64,000 nt of DNA from Muribaculaceae bacterium (GTDB taxonomy: Bacteria > Bacteroidota > Bacteroidia > Bacteroidales > Muribaculaceae), in NCBI GenBank assembly GCA_017405965.1, contig JAFQZK010000023.1, forward strand, positions 59,190 to 123,189. Reading direction: 5' to 3'. Below are positions 17,236-27,285 of the stretch, piece after piece; the first letter of the stretch is position 1, and the number at the start of each line of letters is the position of its first letter. A program made the position numbers and the translations under genes. Below the pieces are notes generated by a model. It was given only the letters and a program-made list of their open reading frames with translations. It was not told where the DNA came from and did no database searches.

Positions 17236-19542
17236 TTACTCGTCGTCGCGGCGGTCGTCACGGCGGGGACGACGCGGGCCGTTGGGACGGGGACCACGGT
17301 TGCCGCCACCCATGGGACGCGGGCCGTTGGGGCGAGGACCACGGTTGCCACCGTTGCCATTGCCACAGTTGCCATTGCCACCGGGACGGGGACCACGGGG
17401 GCCACCACCCTGGCGACGCTCGTCATAACCCTCGGGCTTGTCCTGCAGGGCACGCATCGACAGGCGGAACTTGCCGGTCTTCTTGTCGATCTCGATGAGC
17501 TTGACGGTAACCTCGTCGCCCTCGTGCAGGCCAGCGGCCTCCATGTCGGCAAGACGATCCCAGCTGATCTCGCTGATGTGCAGCAGACCGTCACGGCCGG
17601 GCATGAACTCAACGAAGGCACCGAACTCGAGGATGCTGACCACCTTACCGGTGTAGATCTGACCCTCTTCGGGAACTGCGGTGATGGCCTTGATGCGAGC
17701 CACGGCAGCCTCGATGCTCTCCTTGTTGGCGGCAGCGATCTCGACGATTCCCTTGCCGTCAACCTCCTCGATGCTGATGGTGGTACCGGTCTCTTCCTGC
17801 AGACCCTGGATAACCTCACCACCCTTACCGATAACGGCACCGATGAATTCCTTGTCGATAACCATGGTAACGATGCGGGGAACGTGGGGCTTGTAGTCGG
17901 CACGGGCCTCGGGAATAGCCTCGTTGATGAGGTTGAGGATGTGGAGACGGCCTTCCTTGGCCTGGTGCAGTGCCTGCTCGAGAATCTCGTAGGGCAGACC
18001 GTCGCACTTGATATCCATCTGAGTGGCGGTGATACCGTCAACGGTACCCGTCACCTTGAAGTCCATGTCACCCAGGTGATCCTCGTCACCCAGGATGTCG
18101 CTCAGCACGGCGTGCTTCACGTTACCCTCGTCGGTGATCAGACCCATAGCGATACCTGCCACGGGCTTTTTCAGCTTCACACCGGCGTCGAGCAGTGCCA
18201 TGCAGCCGGCGCACACGGTAGCCATCGACGACGAACCGTTACTGCTCAGGATGTCGCTCACGATGCGGATGCAGTAGGGGTTGTCCTCGGGGATCATGCG
18301 CTTGAGGGCGCGGTGTGCCAGGTTGCCGTGGCCTACCTCGCGGCGGCTCACGCCACGCGGCGCACGGGCCTCACCCGTCGAGAAGGCGGGGAAGTTATAG
18401 TGGAGCAGATAACGCTCATTCTCGTGACGCAGCACGTCGTCGATGAGCTTCTCATCGTCCTTGGTTCCCAGGGTTACGGTAGCCAGGGCCTGCGTCTCGC
18501 CACGCTTGAACAGGGCCGAGCCGTGGGGATAAGGCAGATAGTCGGGCTCGCACAGGATGGGACGGATTTCGTCGGTGCGGCGACCGTCCAGACGGATGTG
18601 CTCGTCGAGGATGCAACGGCGAACGGCGTCGCGCTGCACTTCCTCGTAGTAGCGCTTGATCATCGGTTCCTTCTCCTCGCGCTCTTCCTCGGGAATGGTC
18701 TCCATGAAGTCGTCGTAGGCCTTCTGGAACGTCTCGTTGCGCCACTGCTTGTCGGCCTTGCCGGCCTGAGCCACAGCGTAGCACTTGGGATAGATCTCCT
18801 TGCGCACGCGCTCGTGCAGTTCCTCGTCGTCGGTCTCGTGGCAGTACTCGCGCTTGGTGACACCGAGTTCGGCTGCCATTTCCTTCTGGATCATGCACAT
18901 GGGCTTGATAGCCTCATGAGCGGCCTTCAAGGCTGCAATCAGGTCATCCTCGCTCACCTCGTCCATTTCGCCCTCGACCATCATAATATTATCGTAAGTC
19001 GCACCTACCATCAATTCCATGTCAGCTTTCTCAATCTGCTCAAACGTCGGGTCGATAACGAATTCGCCGTCGATGCGTGCAACGCGCACCTCGGCAATGG
19101 GCTCTTCAAAGGGAACATCACTCACTGCGATGGCTGCCGATGCGGCAAGACCAGCCAGTGCATCAGGGGCGTCAACGCCGTCGCTAGAGAACATGATGAT
19201 GTGAACAATGGTGTTGGCGTGGTAGTTCGAGGGGAACAAGGGCCTCAACACGCGGTCCACCAGTCGGGCGGTAAGAATCTCGTAGTCGCTGGCACGACCC
19301 TCACGGCGCGTGAAGCCACCGGGGAAACGGCCAAATGCCGAGAACTTCTCTTTGTATTCAACAGTCAGGGGCATGAAGTCCACGCCCTCGTCGGCCTCCT
19401 TGGCCGAGCATACGGTGGCCAACAACATCGTGTTGTTAAGCCTCAATTCAACAGCTCCATCGGCTTGCTCAGCAAGCTTTCCAGTCTGCAGAGTGATTTC
19501 ACGTCCGTCACTCAGTACGATGGTTTTAGTAGTAGGTGTCAT
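17236..19542 (-). CDS. pnp: Polyribonucleotide nucleotidyltransferase (PNPase)
   Basis: 768 residues, slightly long for the family because of its tail. Domain order is RNase PH 1 (about 10-145), helical linker, RNase PH 2 (about 325-480, with catalytic-region motifs such as [15 protein letters not shown] and [13 protein letters not shown]), KH (IGKGGEVIQ), S1 ([17 protein letters not shown]) and a C-terminal tail rich in G, R, P and N. PNPase degrades RNA 3' to 5' using phosphate and is part of RNA turnover. The RGG-like tail is probably an RNA-binding extension; it contains one cysteine within an NGNCGNGNGG run, from repetitive DNA that could vary between strains. The gene has its own -7 box and terminator. 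Confidence 0.97.
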   Translation of the reverse strand: MTPTTKTIVLSDGREITLQTGKLAEQADGAVELRLNNTMLLATVCSAKEADEGVDFMPLTVEYKEKFSAFGRFPGGFTRREGRASDYEILTARLVDRVLRPLFPSNYHANTIVHIIMFSSDGVDAPDALAGLAASAAIAVSDVPFEEPIAEVRVARIDGEFVIDPTFEQIEKADMELMVGATYDNIMMVEGEMDEVSEDDLIAALKAAHEAIKPMCMIQKEMAAELGVTKREYCHETDDEELHERVRKEIYPKCYAVAQAGKADKQWRNETFQKAYDDFMETIPEEEREEKEPMIKRYYEEVQRDAVRRCILDEHIRLDGRRTDEIRPILCEPDYLPYPHGSALFKRGETQALATVTLGTKDDEKLIDDVLRHENERYLLHYNFPAFSTGEARAPRGVSRREVGHGNLAHRALKRMIPEDNPYCIRIVSDILSSNGSSSMATVCAGCMALLDAGVKLKKPVAGIAMGLITDEGNVKHAVLSDILGDEDHLGDMDFKVTGTVDGITATQMDIKCDGLPYEILEQALHQAKEGRLHILNLINEAIPEARADYKPHVPRIVTMVIDKEFIGAVIGKGGEVIQGLQEETGTTISIEEVDGKGIVEIAAANKESIEAAVARIKAITAVPEEGQIYTGKVVSILEFGAFVEFMPGRDGLLHISEISWDRLADMEAAGLHEGDEVTVKLIEIDKKTGKFRLSMRALQDKPEGYDERRQGGGPRGPRPGGNGNCGNGNGGNRGPRPNGPRPMGGGNRGPRPNGPRRPRRDDRRDDE

Positions 19543-19575
19543 AAAAAATTACGATTATCAATGTAAAAAATCGCG

Positions 19576-19583
19576 CAAAGGTA
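19576..19583 (-). promoter_or_regulatory. -7 box of pnp
   Basis: On the minus strand TACCTTTG, 33 bases before the pnp ATG. No clear TTTG -33 box is visible. Confidence 0.6.
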
Positions 19584-19778
19584 CAAAATATTTTTCACAT
19601 AACAGCCATAAAATCCGCAATTTAACGACAAATCCACCTATTTAAAAAAATAACAAAATTTAGGAGAGATATAAGATGCTCATTGATAACACTTTATCTT
19701 TTACACTTAGCGACAGCCATCACCGCAAGACGTTAAGCCCTTTTTCAAACAACCGGGACAACTCTTCAGACAAGAGGA

Positions 19779-20146
19779 ACCCGTTGGCGGAATTATCTGA
19801 ATAAGTAGAGTCTGCGTGAGAATGTAGAGGTGACTATCTGATGGCAAAAACGCCCGAAGGGCGGTCATTTGAATAACCGTGGGTAATGCAAAGCGCTGAG
19901 CGGTAGCGAAGTGGTTTGCATCACCCACGGGAGAGCAATACAATCCTCGTCGCTGGAGGCGACCCCAACTGTGCCACTCCAAGATGGAGGAGTCGCCTTC
20001 AGCGACGGGTTTCGGTTCATTCCCCCCCGATGAATCAGCCACCTTCGCTTCGCTCAGTTGCCTGATTTATCGGGGGTTATCCAAAGGCCACCCTTCGGGT
20101 GTCAATTGCCTGGCATAAACTGGATTCTTTAATTCCGCCAACGGGT
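19779..20146. mobile_element. MITE-like element, long copy (368 bp)
   Basis: The ends ACCCGTTGGCGGAAT and ATTCCGCCAACGGGT are perfect inverted repeats. The left interior (through GTAGAGTCTGCGTGAGAATG) and the last bases match the short copy at 12455-12553. Between 19852 and 20120 this copy carries about 269 extra bases with several strong palindromes: CGTGGGTAATGCAAA with TTTGCATCACCCACG, CGTCGCTGGAGGCGAC with GTCGCCTTCAGCGACG, and CCCCCGATGAATCAG with CTGATTTATCGGGGG. Imperfect AGAGGAAC/ACAGGAAC lies at the two borders. No transposase is encoded. Confidence 0.7.
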
Positions 20147-20380
20147 AACAGGAACAACTTTTTTCCAGGTATTCGCTTTTGAAGTTCGCAGGTTAAAGGT
20201 TAATGAGGCATCTACATCAATGTTGCCAGGATGAGTACTCACGATCGTATTGAAAGGAGCACCCGAAGGGTGACCCATGAGTAACCGACGGTGCCCCTCG
20301 CTGTTTGATTTCTCGTGATTGCCTGGACAAGGAAAGGGTGAATAAAACTGCACATTGTTTCCTGTTAATCAAAAAAGTGT

Positions 20381-20388
20381 TACCTTTG
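20381..20388 (+). promoter_or_regulatory. -7 box of the M16 peptidase gene
   Basis: TACCTTTG, 52 bases before the ATG at 20440. It lies downstream of the earlier in-frame start at 20305 and so argues for 20440. Confidence 0.65.
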
Positions 20389-20439
20389 CCGCCAACTATC
20401 ATTAATACAACACTTAATACAATTAAAAATCAAGTGAGA

Positions 20440-23343
20440 ATGAAAAAGTTTTTCATGTTGATGCTGGCCTGCCTGGTCTTCATGGGCATGGCCGCACAGA
20501 AGCCTGTTGCCACGACGGTCCCCGGTGATCCCATGGCCACACAATGCTACACACTGAGCAATGGCCTCAAGGTCTTCTTGAGCGTCAATCACCAGAGCCC
20601 GCGCATCTCGGCCCACATCGCCGTGCGCACCGGTTCGCGTAATGACCCCGCCGAGACTACCGGTCTGGCCCACTATCTGGAGCACCTGATGTTCAAGGGC
20701 ACCCAGCAGTTCGGCACGAGCAACTATGCCGCCGAGAAGCCGCTGCTCGACACCATCGAGGCCCGCTACGAGCAGTATCGCCTCGTGAAGGATCCCGAGC
20801 GTCGCCGCGTGCTGTACCACGAGATCGACAGCATCTCGCAGCTGGCAGCCAAGTACAACATCCCCAACGAGTATGACAAGTTGATGGCCGGCATCGGCGG
20901 TCAGGGCACCAACGCCTACACCAGCACCGACGTCACCTGCTATACCGAGGACATCCCCGCCAACGAGGTGGACCGCTGGGCACGCATCCAGAGTGACCGC
21001 TTCCAGAACATGGTCATCCGCGGTTTCCACACCGAGCTCGAGGCCGTGTATGAGGAGTACAACATCGGCATCGCCCAGGACCAGCGCAAGCTGTTCGAGG
21101 CCATGAGCGCCAAGTTGTTCCCCACCCACCCCTATGGCACCCAGACGACCATCGGTACCCAGGAGCACCTGAAGAACCCGTCGATCACCAATATCAAGAA
21201 CTACTTCCACAACTACTACTGCCCGAACAACGTGGCCATCTGTATGGCCGGTGACTTTGACCCCGATGAGGTGATCACCATCCTGGAGCGCCACTTCGGC
21301 AGCTGGAAGCCCAACTACAACATGACCCGTCCCGAGTTCGCCTCGCTGAAGCCCATCACGACTCCCGTTGACACCACCGTCATCGGTCAGGAGGCCGAGT
21401 TCGTGGCCCTGGGTTGGCGTTTCGGTGCCGGCAACTCGCTGGAGAACGATACCCTCGACATCATCTCGGAGATGCTGTCCAACGGCACTGCCGGTCTGAT
21501 CGACCTGAACCTGAACCAACCCATGAAGGTGATGGGCGCCGGTGCCTACTGCGACCCGATGACCGACTACTCGATGCTCATGCTCCTGGGTTATCCCAAC
21601 GAGGGACAGACCCTGGAAGAGGTGCGCGAGTTGCTGCTGGGCGAGCTGGCCAAGCTGCGTGCCGGAGACTTTGACAACGACCTGCTGGAGAGCGTAGTCA
21701 ACAACAACAAGCTGAACTACCTGCGCGCCCTCGACAACAACGGTGCCCGCACCCGTCAACTGGTGAACGCCTTCATCAACCATGTGGACTGGGCCCAGGA
21801 AGTGGGCAAGCTCGACCGCATGGCCGGCATGACCAAGCAGCAGATTGTGGACTTTGCCAACCGTCACCTGAATGACAATAACTTCGTGTGCGTGTACAAG
21901 CGCATGGGCGTTGACACCACCGAGAAGAAGATCGACAAGCCCGCCATCACCCCCATCCCCACCAACCGTGACATGCAGAGCAACTTCGTTCGCAACATCC
22001 TGAGCGAAATCGTCGAGCCCATCCAGCCGCAGTTTGTGGACTACAGCAAGGAGATGACCGTGGGCCAGACCAGCAAGAAGCTGCCGCTGCTGTACAAGCA
22101 CAACGACCTGGACGATCTGTTCTCGTTGACCTACAAGTATGACTTCGGCAACACGGCCGACAATCGCTATGAGACCGCACTTGACTATCTGGACTACCTC
22201 GGCACCAAGAAGCTGAGCGCCACCGAGTTCAAGCAGCGCTTGTACAAGCTGGCCTGCAACATCAGCACCAACGTGGGCGAGAACGAGATTTACCTGACCC
22301 TGAGCGGCCTGAGCGAGAACATGCCCGAGGCCATCAAGCTCGCCGAGGACCTGATGCAGAACGCCCAGGTTGACCAGGAGGCTTACAACAGCATGGTTGA
22401 CCTTATCCTCAAGAGCCGCAACGATGCCAAGAGCAGCCAGGATGAGTGCTTCAACCGCCTGAACGAGTACGGCATGTACGGTCCCCGCAACGCTTACACC
22501 GACATCATGAGCGCCCAGCAGTTGCGCGACACCAAGCCCGCCGAGTTGCTCAACCTCGTGAAGGGTCTGCGCGACATGCAGCACACCATCGTTTATTACG
22601 GTCCCATGACCCAGAAGGAACTTGACAAGTGCCTCAAGAAGGTTCACAAGACCAAGAAGAATCTGGCCGCCGTTCCCGTAGGCACGCCCTACATGGAGCA
22701 GACCACCCCGCGCACCGAAATCATGATTGCGCCCTATGATGCCAAGAACATCTACATGGTTCAGTACCACAACGAGAACACCAAGTGGGATCCCAACCAT
22801 GCTGCCGTGATCAACCTGTTCAACGAGTACTTTGGTGGCGGCATGAACGGCATCGTATTCCAGGAGCTGCGTGAGGCCCGTGGTCTCGCCTACTCGGCTG
22901 CCGCCTACTACCGTCAGCCCAGCCGCCTGACCCATCCCGAGTATGCCATGACCTACATCATCACCCAGAACGACAAGATGATGGACTGCGTCAACGAGTT
23001 CAACAAGATCGTGGGCACCATTCCCCAGAGCGAGGCCGCATTCGCTCTTGCCAAGGAGTCGCTCATGAAGAAACTCGCTTCGCGTCGCACCGTGCGTGGC
23101 GCCGTGCTCAACAGCTATATGGCAGCCCAGCGCATGGGTCTGAACTTCGACATCAACAGCAAGGTATTTGAGATGCTGCCCAGCCTCAAGCTGAACGACA
23201 TCGTGAATTTCGAGCAGAAGTCAATGGCCAACAAGCCCTACCGTTACCTGATCCTGGGTGACGAGAGCCAGCTCGACATTGAAGCCCTGGAGAAGATCGG
23301 CCCGGTTCGCCGCGTGTCGCTCGAGGAGATATTTGGATATTAA
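20440..23343 (+). CDS. Secreted M16 family zinc metallopeptidase (pitrilysin-like, two M16 halves)
   Basis: 967 residues from ATG 20440, which gives a signal peptide (MKKFFMLMLACLVFMGMAA). The inverted zinc motif HxxEH is HYLEH (H78, E81, H82), with the distal glutamate in ELEAVYEEY about 120 residues on. The second M16 half carries the substrate-binding pair in ELREARGLAYS near residue 815. The one-chain, two-halves form of about 950 residues is common in Bacteroidota. The enzyme probably degrades peptides in the periplasm; the natural substrate is unknown. It is a single-gene unit with its own promoter, and a perfect terminator follows at 23389. Confidence 0.93.
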   Translation: MKKFFMLMLACLVFMGMAAQKPVATTVPGDPMATQCYTLSNGLKVFLSVNHQSPRISAHIAVRTGSRNDPAETTGLAHYLEHLMFKGTQQFGTSNYAAEKPLLDTIEARYEQYRLVKDPERRRVLYHEIDSISQLAAKYNIPNEYDKLMAGIGGQGTNAYTSTDVTCYTEDIPANEVDRWARIQSDRFQNMVIRGFHTELEAVYEEYNIGIAQDQRKLFEAMSAKLFPTHPYGTQTTIGTQEHLKNPSITNIKNYFHNYYCPNNVAICMAGDFDPDEVITILERHFGSWKPNYNMTRPEFASLKPITTPVDTTVIGQEAEFVALGWRFGAGNSLENDTLDIISEMLSNGTAGLIDLNLNQPMKVMGAGAYCDPMTDYSMLMLLGYPNEGQTLEEVRELLLGELAKLRAGDFDNDLLESVVNNNKLNYLRALDNNGARTRQLVNAFINHVDWAQEVGKLDRMAGMTKQQIVDFANRHLNDNNFVCVYKRMGVDTTEKKIDKPAITPIPTNRDMQSNFVRNILSEIVEPIQPQFVDYSKEMTVGQTSKKLPLLYKHNDLDDLFSLTYKYDFGNTADNRYETALDYLDYLGTKKLSATEFKQRLYKLACNISTNVGENEIYLTLSGLSENMPEAIKLAEDLMQNAQVDQEAYNSMVDLILKSRNDAKSSQDECFNRLNEYGMYGPRNAYTDIMSAQQLRDTKPAELLNLVKGLRDMQHTIVYYGPMTQKELDKCLKKVHKTKKNLAAVPVGTPYMEQTTPRTEIMIAPYDAKNIYMVQYHNENTKWDPNHAAVINLFNEYFGGGMNGIVFQELREARGLAYSAAAYYRQPSRLTHPEYAMTYIITQNDKMMDCVNEFNKIVGTIPQSEAAFALAKESLMKKLASRRTVRGAVLNSYMAAQRMGLNFDINSKVFEMLPSLKLNDIVNFEQKSMANKPYRYLILGDESQLDIEALEKIGPVRRVSLEEIFGY

Positions 23344-23344
23344 T

Positions 23345-23385
23345 CAGTTAACAGTTAACAGTTAACAGTTAACAGTTAACAGTTA
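23345..23385. repeat. 7-bp tandem repeat AGTTAAC, five full units
   Basis: Directly after the M16 stop codon the unit AGTTAAC is repeated five times and then decays to AGTTAT. The exact units suggest recent slippage expansion. Confidence 0.85.
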
Positions 23386-23388
23386 TAG

Positions 23389-23426
23389 GGTCCTTAAGGT
23401 CGTTAATGACTTTAAGGACCTTTTAC
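23389..23426 (+). terminator. Rho-independent terminator after the M16 gene
   Basis: GGTCCTTAAGGTC, a six-base loop, GACTTTAAGGACC and then TTTT form a nearly perfect hairpin with a T-run. Confidence 0.85.
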
Positions 23427-23430
23427 TTTT

Positions 23431-23572
23431 GGCGGCGTTTCGGCAAAAAAAAGAATAAATTCTTTTTTATGCTCTCAACTTGCACTACGTTCCCTACCTG
23501 CGGGCGGGCAAGATAGGCGGCGTTTCGGCAAAAAAAAGAATAAATTCTTTTTTATGCTCTCAACTTGCACTA
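23431..23572. repeat. 57-bp exact direct duplication in the typA promoter region
   Basis: Bases 23431-23487 are repeated exactly at 23516-23572, 85 bases apart. The unit runs from GGCGGCGTTTCGG to CAACTTGCACTA and includes a small palindrome, AAAAAAGAATAAATTCTTTTTT in part. Only the second copy continues into a -7 box. Confidence 0.9.
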
Positions 23573-23578
23573 TCTTTG
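23571..23578 (+). promoter_or_regulatory. -7 box of typA
   Basis: TATCTTTG, 22 bases before the typA ATG, at the end of the second 57-bp copy. The equivalent place after the first copy reads TACGTTCC, which no longer matches. Confidence 0.65.
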
Positions 23579-23600
23579 CAGTCAAATTTCAGAAAGCATT

Positions 23601-25418
23601 ATGCAGAACATTCGCAACGTGGCCATCATCGCACATGTCGATCATGGCAAAACCACTCTGGTAGACAAGATGTTAGCGGCAGGAAACCTGTTCCGCGACA
23701 ATCAAAATATGGGTACGCAGATCCTTGACAGCAACGACCTGGAACGCGAACGCGGCATCACCATCCTGTCAAAGAATGTGTCCATTTCCTACAATGGCTA
23801 CAAAATCAACATCATCGACACTCCGGGGCATAGCGACTTCGGCGGTGAGGTGGAGCGCGTGCTCAACATGGCCGACGGCTGCCTGCTGCTGGTCGATGCC
23901 TTTGAGGGCCCGATGCCCCAGACGCGTTTTGTGCTGCAAAAGGCTCTGCAACTGGGTCTCAAGCCCATCGTTGTCATCAACAAGGTGGACAAGCCCAACT
24001 GCCGTCCCGACGAGGTGCAGGAGATGGTCTTCGACCTGATGTGCAACCTCGATGCCAGCGAGGACCAACTTGACTTCCCCACAATCTTCGGTTCGGCCAA
24101 AGAAGGCTGGATGAGCGAGGACTGGCAGAAACCCACCGACAACATCACCGCCGTGCTCGACGCCATCATCAAGTATATCCCCGAGCCCGAGATGCTCGAG
24201 GGCGATGCCCAGATGCTTATCACATCGCTGGACTACAGCAGCTATGTGGGACGCATCGCCGTGGGCCGTGTGCACCGCGGCACGCTTAAGGACGGCATGG
24301 AAGTCGCCCTGTGCAAGCGTGACGGCGAGGTGGTGAAGCAAAAGATCAAGGAGTTGCGTACCTTCGAGGGCATGGGACAGAAGCATGTCGAGAGCGTGAG
24401 CAGCGGCGATATCTGTGCCATCATCGGTCTGGAAGGCTTCGAGATCGGTGACACCGTCACCCTGCCCGCCAACCCCGAGGCACTGCCGCGCATCGCGATC
24501 GACGAGCCCACCATGTCGATGCGTTTCTGCATCAACGACTCGCCCTTCTTCGGCAAGGACGGCAAGTATGTGACCTCGCGTCACATCTGGGACCGCCTGC
24601 AGCGCGAACTGGACAAGAACCTGGCCCTGCGCGTCGAGCGCACCGAGAACGAGGACGCGTGGAACGTGTTCGGTCGTGGTGTGCTCCACCTGTCGGTGCT
24701 CATCGAGGAGATGCGTCGCGAGGGCTATGAGCTCCAGGTGGGCCAGCCACAGGTCATCATCAAGACCATCGACGGCGTGAAGTGTGAACCCATCGAGGAA
24801 CTGAGCATCAACGTGCCCGAGGAATACTCCAGCAAGATGATCGACATGGTTACCCGCCGCAAGGGTGAGATGACCATGATGGAGACCCAGAACGACCGCA
24901 TCCACCTCGAGTTCAAGATTCCGTCACGCGGCATCATCGGCCTGCGCACCAATGTGCTCACGGCCAGTGCCGGCGAGGCCATCATGTCGCACCGCTTCCT
25001 GGACTACGAGCCCTGGAAGGGTGAAATCGCCCGCCGCACCAACGGCTCGCTCGTGGCCATGGAGGGCGGCACGGCCTATGCCTACGCCATCGACAAGTTG
25101 CAGGACCGCGGCCGCTTCTTCATCTTCCCGCAGGAGGATGTGTATGGCGGACAGGTCGTGGGCGAGCACACCAAGGAGAAAGACCTGGTCATTAACGTGA
25201 CCAAGTCCAAGAAACTGACCAACATGCGCGCCAGCGGTGCCGACGACAAGGTGAAAATCGTTCCGCCCATCGTCTTCAGCCTCGAGGAAGCTCTGGAGTA
25301 CATCAAGGCCGACGAGTATGTGGAAATCACGCCGAACCACATACGCATGCGCAAAATCATCCTCGACGAACTCGAGCGTAAGCGCATCGCCAAGCAGAAC
25401 GGTCAGGACGAAGATTGA
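23601..25418 (+). CDS. typA: Ribosome-associated GTPase TypA/BipA
   Basis: 605 residues, the normal family length, starting [19 protein letters not shown]. An upstream in-frame ATG at 23565 lies before the -7 box and is rejected. G motifs visible are AHVDHGKT (G1), ERERGIT (G2), DTPGH (G3) and NKVD (G4); then EF-G-like domains II, III and V and the TypA-specific C-terminal domain ([15 protein letters not shown]). TypA binds the 70S ribosome and is involved in ribosome assembly and stress adaptation. Monocistronic, with a terminator at 25452. Confidence 0.97.
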   Translation: MQNIRNVAIIAHVDHGKTTLVDKMLAAGNLFRDNQNMGTQILDSNDLERERGITILSKNVSISYNGYKINIIDTPGHSDFGGEVERVLNMADGCLLLVDAFEGPMPQTRFVLQKALQLGLKPIVVINKVDKPNCRPDEVQEMVFDLMCNLDASEDQLDFPTIFGSAKEGWMSEDWQKPTDNITAVLDAIIKYIPEPEMLEGDAQMLITSLDYSSYVGRIAVGRVHRGTLKDGMEVALCKRDGEVVKQKIKELRTFEGMGQKHVESVSSGDICAIIGLEGFEIGDTVTLPANPEALPRIAIDEPTMSMRFCINDSPFFGKDGKYVTSRHIWDRLQRELDKNLALRVERTENEDAWNVFGRGVLHLSVLIEEMRREGYELQVGQPQVIIKTIDGVKCEPIEELSINVPEEYSSKMIDMVTRRKGEMTMMETQNDRIHLEFKIPSRGIIGLRTNVLTASAGEAIMSHRFLDYEPWKGEIARRTNGSLVAMEGGTAYAYAIDKLQDRGRFFIFPQEDVYGGQVVGEHTKEKDLVINVTKSKKLTNMRASGADDKVKIVPPIVFSLEEALEYIKADEYVEITPNHIRMRKIILDELERKRIAKQNGQDED

Positions 25419-25451
25419 CACCTCATCAGCCATCATGAAACAAGCATTTAT

Positions 25452-25487
25452 CGGGTCGCTCATACGGGCGGCCCGTTTTTTTATTTA
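25452..25487 (+). terminator. Terminator after typA
   Basis: A short GC-rich hairpin (CGGGTCG … CGGCCCG) followed by seven T, 33 bases after the typA stop. Confidence 0.7.
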
Positions 25488-25538
25488 CAATGCTAATTTT
25501 TAGGCCCTAAACACATTATTTATTTAAGTAAAATTTCA

Positions 25539-25546
25539 TACCTTTG
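25539..25546 (+). promoter_or_regulatory. -7 box at the head of the SpoIIE-NRPS cluster
   Basis: TACCTTTG, 53 bases before the ATG at 25600. No clear TTTG -33 box. This may be the main promoter of the co-directional cluster from 25600 to 38721, since no other good promoter was found between its genes. Confidence 0.55.
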
Positions 25547-25599
25547 CGCATCAGATGAATAACGGCCTAAATTGATGAATATCTATTCAATATCACAGC

Positions 25600-27285
25600 A
25601 TGACATTCAAGCAACTATTTAGCAAATTCAAGGGGTTCAATTCCCGCAAGTCCATATCGGCCTTCGGCATCATGTTGCTTGCGGGTATACTCATCGAGCT
25701 CATTTCACTGGCTCAGTACAACTATGCGCATAGACTAGTTGAAGAGGAGCTGGATTACCATGCCGAGAGCGAGATGACCTTAAAAGCGGTGCTTGTCAAG
25801 AGCATGCTCAAGTCCCACGAGGACATGGTGCGCAACTACCTGTGGCCGGTCCAACGCCAACTCAAGAAGCCCGATGCCATTCCCGGCATCATCAAACGAG
25901 TCGTTTCTTCCAACGATGACGTGATGACTTGTTTCACTGCTTTTACCCCAGGGTATTACCCCGACCGTGAACGATTGTTTGAGCCAGTGGCCATCCGTCT
26001 TGGTGACAGTATCTTCACCAAGCAAATTGCCAGTGCACAGCACGACTACACTCAACGCCAGTATTACAACGAAGCTGTCATGAACGGCCATCCTAACTGG
26101 AGCGACCCATATCTGGATGCCGATGGTTGCGGCAAGGTCGTGACGACCTTTGCCATGCCCCTGACGGACGAAAATGGCGAAACCGTTGCCGCTCTAGGCA
26201 TCGACCTTTCCACCAAAGGCATCATTGACACCCTGAACACCAGACACAACTTTCCTTCCACCTTTTTCCTGCTGCTTACCGAGGACGGACAACTCATCTC
26301 CCAACCCGACTCAAGCCACACCCAGGAGAGTGATGTTGCCGCTGTCGTGAAAATGATTAACGACAGCACCTATGAGCGCGAATCCAGCAGTTCGGGACGC
26401 AGCAAGATCATCACGTTCAAGGACAAGGAGATGGGTACGGGTTATGCCTACCACGCCTTCATCAAAGGCCATCCTCACTGGCAGGTCGTGATGGTCTGCT
26501 ATGATAATGAGGTGTACGGCAAACTCAAAAAAATGCGCCGCTACATGCTGTTGCTCATGTTGGGAGCCTTTTCTCTGTTAGGATTCATCATGTATCGTCT
26601 AAACCAGAACATGAAGCGGTTGTATCAAACCAGGTTGAACAAGGAGCGCACCGACGGTGAGTTGAACGTCGCCAAAAAGATTCAGAGCGAGATGCTGCCC
26701 AGCAACGACATCAACCGCCCCGACGTTGACGTGAAAGGCAAACAGATTACTGCACTCGAGGTGGGCGGTGACCTGTATGACTATTTCATCCGTGACGAGA
26801 AACTTTACTTCTGCATCGGCGACGTTAGCGGCAAGGGCGTGCCCTCATCACTGGTGATGGCTGTGGTCCATTCCCAATTCCGTACCATCGCACAGCACGA
26901 GAGCAATCCCATTCGCATCATGTCGGGCATCAACGAGATGGCCTGCGAGGGCAACGAGACCAATATGTTTGTCACGTTCTTCATCGGCGTGCTTGACCTG
27001 CCCACGGGACGACTGCGCTACTGCAATGCCGGTCATGATGCTCCGCTCATCATCGACAAGAGTGTGTCACTACTGCCAGTGGATGCCAATCTGCCATTGG
27101 GCTTATTCAATGACATCATGTTTACCCTGCAGGAATATCGGCTGCCTCAAGAAGCCACCTTGCTGTTCTACACCGACGGATTACCGAGACTGCCGATACA
27201 GAGCATCGTCTCTTCGGCTTGGAGCGTATCATCCAAACCGCTCAAGACTGCCTCGCACAAGGCAAGACCACACCGGGTGAGCTGA
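25600..27285 (+). CDS. Membrane sensor with SpoIIE-type PP2C phosphatase domain, N-terminal part of a frameshifted gene
   Basis: 561 residues as read. One transmembrane helix lies near the N-terminus (ISAFGIMLLAGILIELISLA), then an extracytoplasmic Cache-like sensor domain (about 45-300), a second helix (YMLLLMLGAFSLLGFIMY), a short coiled linker, and a SpoIIE phosphatase domain with VGGDLYDYF and IGDVSGKGVPSSL. After LLFYTDGL (near 27181) the reading frame becomes nonsense. Restoring one base after GGATTA gives TETADTEHRLFGLER and continues into the next open frame, so the true product is about 741 residues and includes the HATPase part. The phosphatase is expected to dephosphorylate a STAS antagonist such as the one at 27840. 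The frameshift may be a sequencing error or a real mutation. Confidence 0.85.
   Translation: MTFKQLFSKFKGFNSRKSISAFGIMLLAGILIELISLAQYNYAHRLVEEELDYHAESEMTLKAVLVKSMLKSHEDMVRNYLWPVQRQLKKPDAIPGIIKRVVSSNDDVMTCFTAFTPGYYPDRERLFEPVAIRLGDSIFTKQIASAQHDYTQRQYYNEAVMNGHPNWSDPYLDADGCGKVVTTFAMPLTDENGETVAALGIDLSTKGIIDTLNTRHNFPSTFFLLLTEDGQLISQPDSSHTQESDVAAVVKMINDSTYERESSSSGRSKIITFKDKEMGTGYAYHAFIKGHPHWQVVMVCYDNEVYGKLKKMRRYMLLLMLGAFSLLGFIMYRLNQNMKRLYQTRLNKERTDGELNVAKKIQSEMLPSNDINRPDVDVKGKQITALEVGGDLYDYFIRDEKLYFCIGDVSGKGVPSSLVMAVVHSQFRTIAQHESNPIRIMSGINEMACEGNETNMFVTFFIGVLDLPTGRLRYCNAGHDAPLIIDKSVSLLPVDANLPLGLFNDIMFTLQEYRLPQEATLLFYTDGLPRLPIQSIVSSAWSVSSKPLKTASHKARPHRVS

Larger units (their letters stand above)
19543..20439. 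other. Large intergenic region with mobile-element copy
   Basis: An 897-base gap between divergent pnp and the M16 peptidase. It holds the pnp -7 box (19576-19583), a 368-base inverted-repeat element (19779-20146), a GGTTAAAGGTTAATGAGGCATC repeat near 20190, a further palindrome-rich segment (about 20210-20345, with CACCCGAAGGGTG) and the M16 promoter (20381-20388). Small open frames inside the hairpins do not look like genes. Confidence 0.6.

Noticed and set aside
17524-19566. Long open frame antisense to pnp (680 codons)
   Set aside because: It mirrors the codon bias of pnp on the other strand. Its product is a low-complexity V/L/G/H text without a domain, and no promoter supports it.
20380-22935. 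Long open frame antisense to the M16 peptidase (851 codons)
   Set aside because: Shadow of a GC-rich gene; the sense strand has catalytic motifs, signal peptide, promoter and terminator.
23345-23385. Possible CRISPR-like repeat array
   Set aside because: Units are only 7 bases and contiguous, with no spacers. It is a simple tandem repeat.
27175-27190. Programmed ribosomal frameshift joining SpoIIE and HATPase parts
   Set aside because: No slippery heptamer and no clear downstream pseudoknot. A missing base in GGATTA(A)CCG explains the break more simply.
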